Shown one piece after another: positions 63,245-64,000 of a DNA stretch of 64,000 nt. A model generated the notes under the pieces. The model was not told where the DNA came from, ran no database searches, and was given only the letters and a program-made list of their open reading frames with translations. Both the position numbers and the translations under genes were made by a program. The stretch is from NCBI RefSeq assembly GCF_014203355.1, contig NZ_JACHIR010000001.1:8062038-8126037 (forward strand), in the 5' to 3' direction. Each line of letters starts with the position of its first letter. Within the stretch, counting starts at the first letter, position 1. This stretch comes from Kutzneria kofuensis. Its GTDB lineage: Bacteria > Actinomycetota > Actinomycetes > Mycobacteriales > Pseudonocardiaceae.

Positions 63245-64000
63245 TCAGCGGGGCGCGATGGTGCCGTCGGGGTGCAGCCGGGTCAGGACGGAGGTCATGG
63301 CCTCGACGGTCCGGGCAGCCTGCTGCTCGTCCATCACCAGCGGCGGGGCGATCACCACGGTGTTGCCGTAGTCGCGAACGATCACCCCGTGGGCCTTGCG
63401 GATCTCGGTGGCGGCGGGACCGGCCATGATCGGCTCACGGGTGGCGCGGTCGGCGACCAGTTCGACGCCGATGGTGGCGCCGGCCATGCGGATGTCGCCG
63501 ACCACGGGCAGCGACTCGGCCGCCGTCAGGCCCTCCCGCAGCCAGGCGCCGATCTGCCGGGAGCGGTCGAGCAGGCCCTCGTTCTCGATCAGGTCCAGGT
63601 TGGCCAGCGCGATCGCACACGCGGTCGGGTGGCCGAAGTAGGTGTAGCCGTGGAAGAAGCCGTCGTCGGTGACGGCGGCGGCGATGTCCTCGTTGAACAG
63701 CACCGCCCCGAGCGGGGCGTAGCCGCTGGTGAGCCCCTTGGCGGTGACGATCATGTCCGGGTCCATGCCGCGGCCGGGGGAGTCGAACCACGCGCCGGTC
63801 CGGCCGAATGCGGTCACCACCTCGTCGGCGATGAGCAGAATCCCGTTGTGCCGCAACAGGGCCCGCACCCGCGGCCAGTAGTCGTCGGGCGGCGGGACCA
63901 CGCCACCGCCGGCCATCACCGGCTCGCCGATCATGGCGGCGATGTTGTGCGCGCCGATCTGCTCGATGGCGGCGGCCAGCTCGTCGATGAGGAAGTCGGT
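63245..64000 (-). CDS. Class III PLP-dependent aminotransferase (partial, runs off the window)
   Basis: Only the C-terminal ~251 codons lie inside the window; the frame is open to position 64000 (TDFLIDELAAAIEQIGAHN). LLIADEVVTAFGRTGAWFDS is the PLP-ring-stacking region, and the Schiff-base Lys is in MIVTAKGLTSGYAPLGAVLF. YFGHPTACAIALANLDLIEN is typical of omega-aminotransferases (for example putrescine, beta-alanine or taurine-pyruvate types). The start and substrate are not visible. Operon with the TetR gene. Confidence 0.93.
   Translation of the reverse strand, partial: TDFLIDELAAAIEQIGAHNIAAMIGEPVMAGGGVVPPPDDYWPRVRALLRHNGILLIADEVVTAFGRTGAWFDSPGRGMDPDMIVTAKGLTSGYAPLGAVLFNEDIAAAVTDDGFFHGYTYFGHPTACAIALANLDLIENEGLLDRSRQIGAWLREGLTAAESLPVVGDIRMAGATIGVELVADRATREPIMAGPAATEIRKAHGVIVRDYGNTVVIAPPLVMDEQQAARTVEAMTSVLTRLHPDGTIAPR

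Overview
The window is high-GC DNA (roughly 70% G+C by eye, with strong G/C preference at third codon positions, GTG/TTG starts and many ATGA/GTGA gene overlaps). It reads as a filamentous actinomycete, most likely from the Pseudonocardiales or a relative; that placement is an impression from gene content, not a measured result. The content is almost wholly accessory: secreted enzymes, a type II polyketide cluster, a small-peptide (RiPP-like) locus, a guanidine operon, an Rhs toxin and one insertion sequence. I saw no rRNA, tRNA or CRISPR.

Region 1 (1-13.4 kb) is a cell-wall-directed secretome. It holds a GH25 lysozyme, a CHAP amidase-like protein and two further exported proteins; three of these four carry the same C-terminal tandem peptidoglycan-binding module. 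A SARP regulator, a beta-helix protein and a phospholipase-D-like protein complete it. The lysozyme operon (minus strand) and the beta-helix/PLD operon (plus strand) flank a giant HTH-STAND-WD40 protein. Each operon has the same 46-bp composite operator at the same distance from its first start codon, so they look like one regulon.

Region 2 (13.7-19.6 kb) has a LuxR-type LAL regulator, then what I regard as the most novel item: a 24-codon peptide gene with an excellent ribosome binding site, a perfect 13-bp hairpin, a ThiF/MccB-like E1 enzyme with an N-terminal recognition-like domain, a membrane protein resembling the C-terminal half of RiPP-associated M50 proteases, and a membrane-anchored unknown. 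It looks like an undescribed ribosomal-peptide system.

Region 3 (19.7-27.6 kb) has a three-repeat ricin-type lectin and a translationally coupled guanidine-degradation operon under a guanidine-I riboswitch: permease, two DUF1989 proteins, a carboxyltransferase-only carboxylase lacking the biotin carboxylase and biotin carrier domains, and allophanate hydrolase.

Region 4 (28-37.1 kb) is a compact type II PKS operon of spore-pigment type (SchA/CurD-like cyclase, ACP, aromatase/cyclase, cupin, KS-alpha, KS-beta, ABM-FAD hydroxylase fusion, ABM protein, P450) with a convergent SARP regulator. The KS-beta has Gly where Gln is usual.

Region 5 (37.5-52.7 kb) holds a Cu/Zn-SOD-like protein, a GH27 alpha-galactosidase with a LacI-type operator, an Rhs protein with a colicin-E9-like HNH DNase and an Im9-like immunity gene, a TetR/enoyl-CoA hydratase/acyl-CoA ligase operon, two gene fragments meeting at one breakpoint, a catalytically dead trypsin-like protein with FG-GAP repeats, a secreted unknown and a GH75-like chitosanase.

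Region 6 (52.7-64 kb) has an intact IS701-family element with TTAA duplications, an epimerase/glycosyltransferase pair, a small P-loop kinase, an amidase, a MmyB-like regulator divergent from a zinc-type oxidoreductase, a TetR regulator and a class III aminotransferase cut by the window edge.
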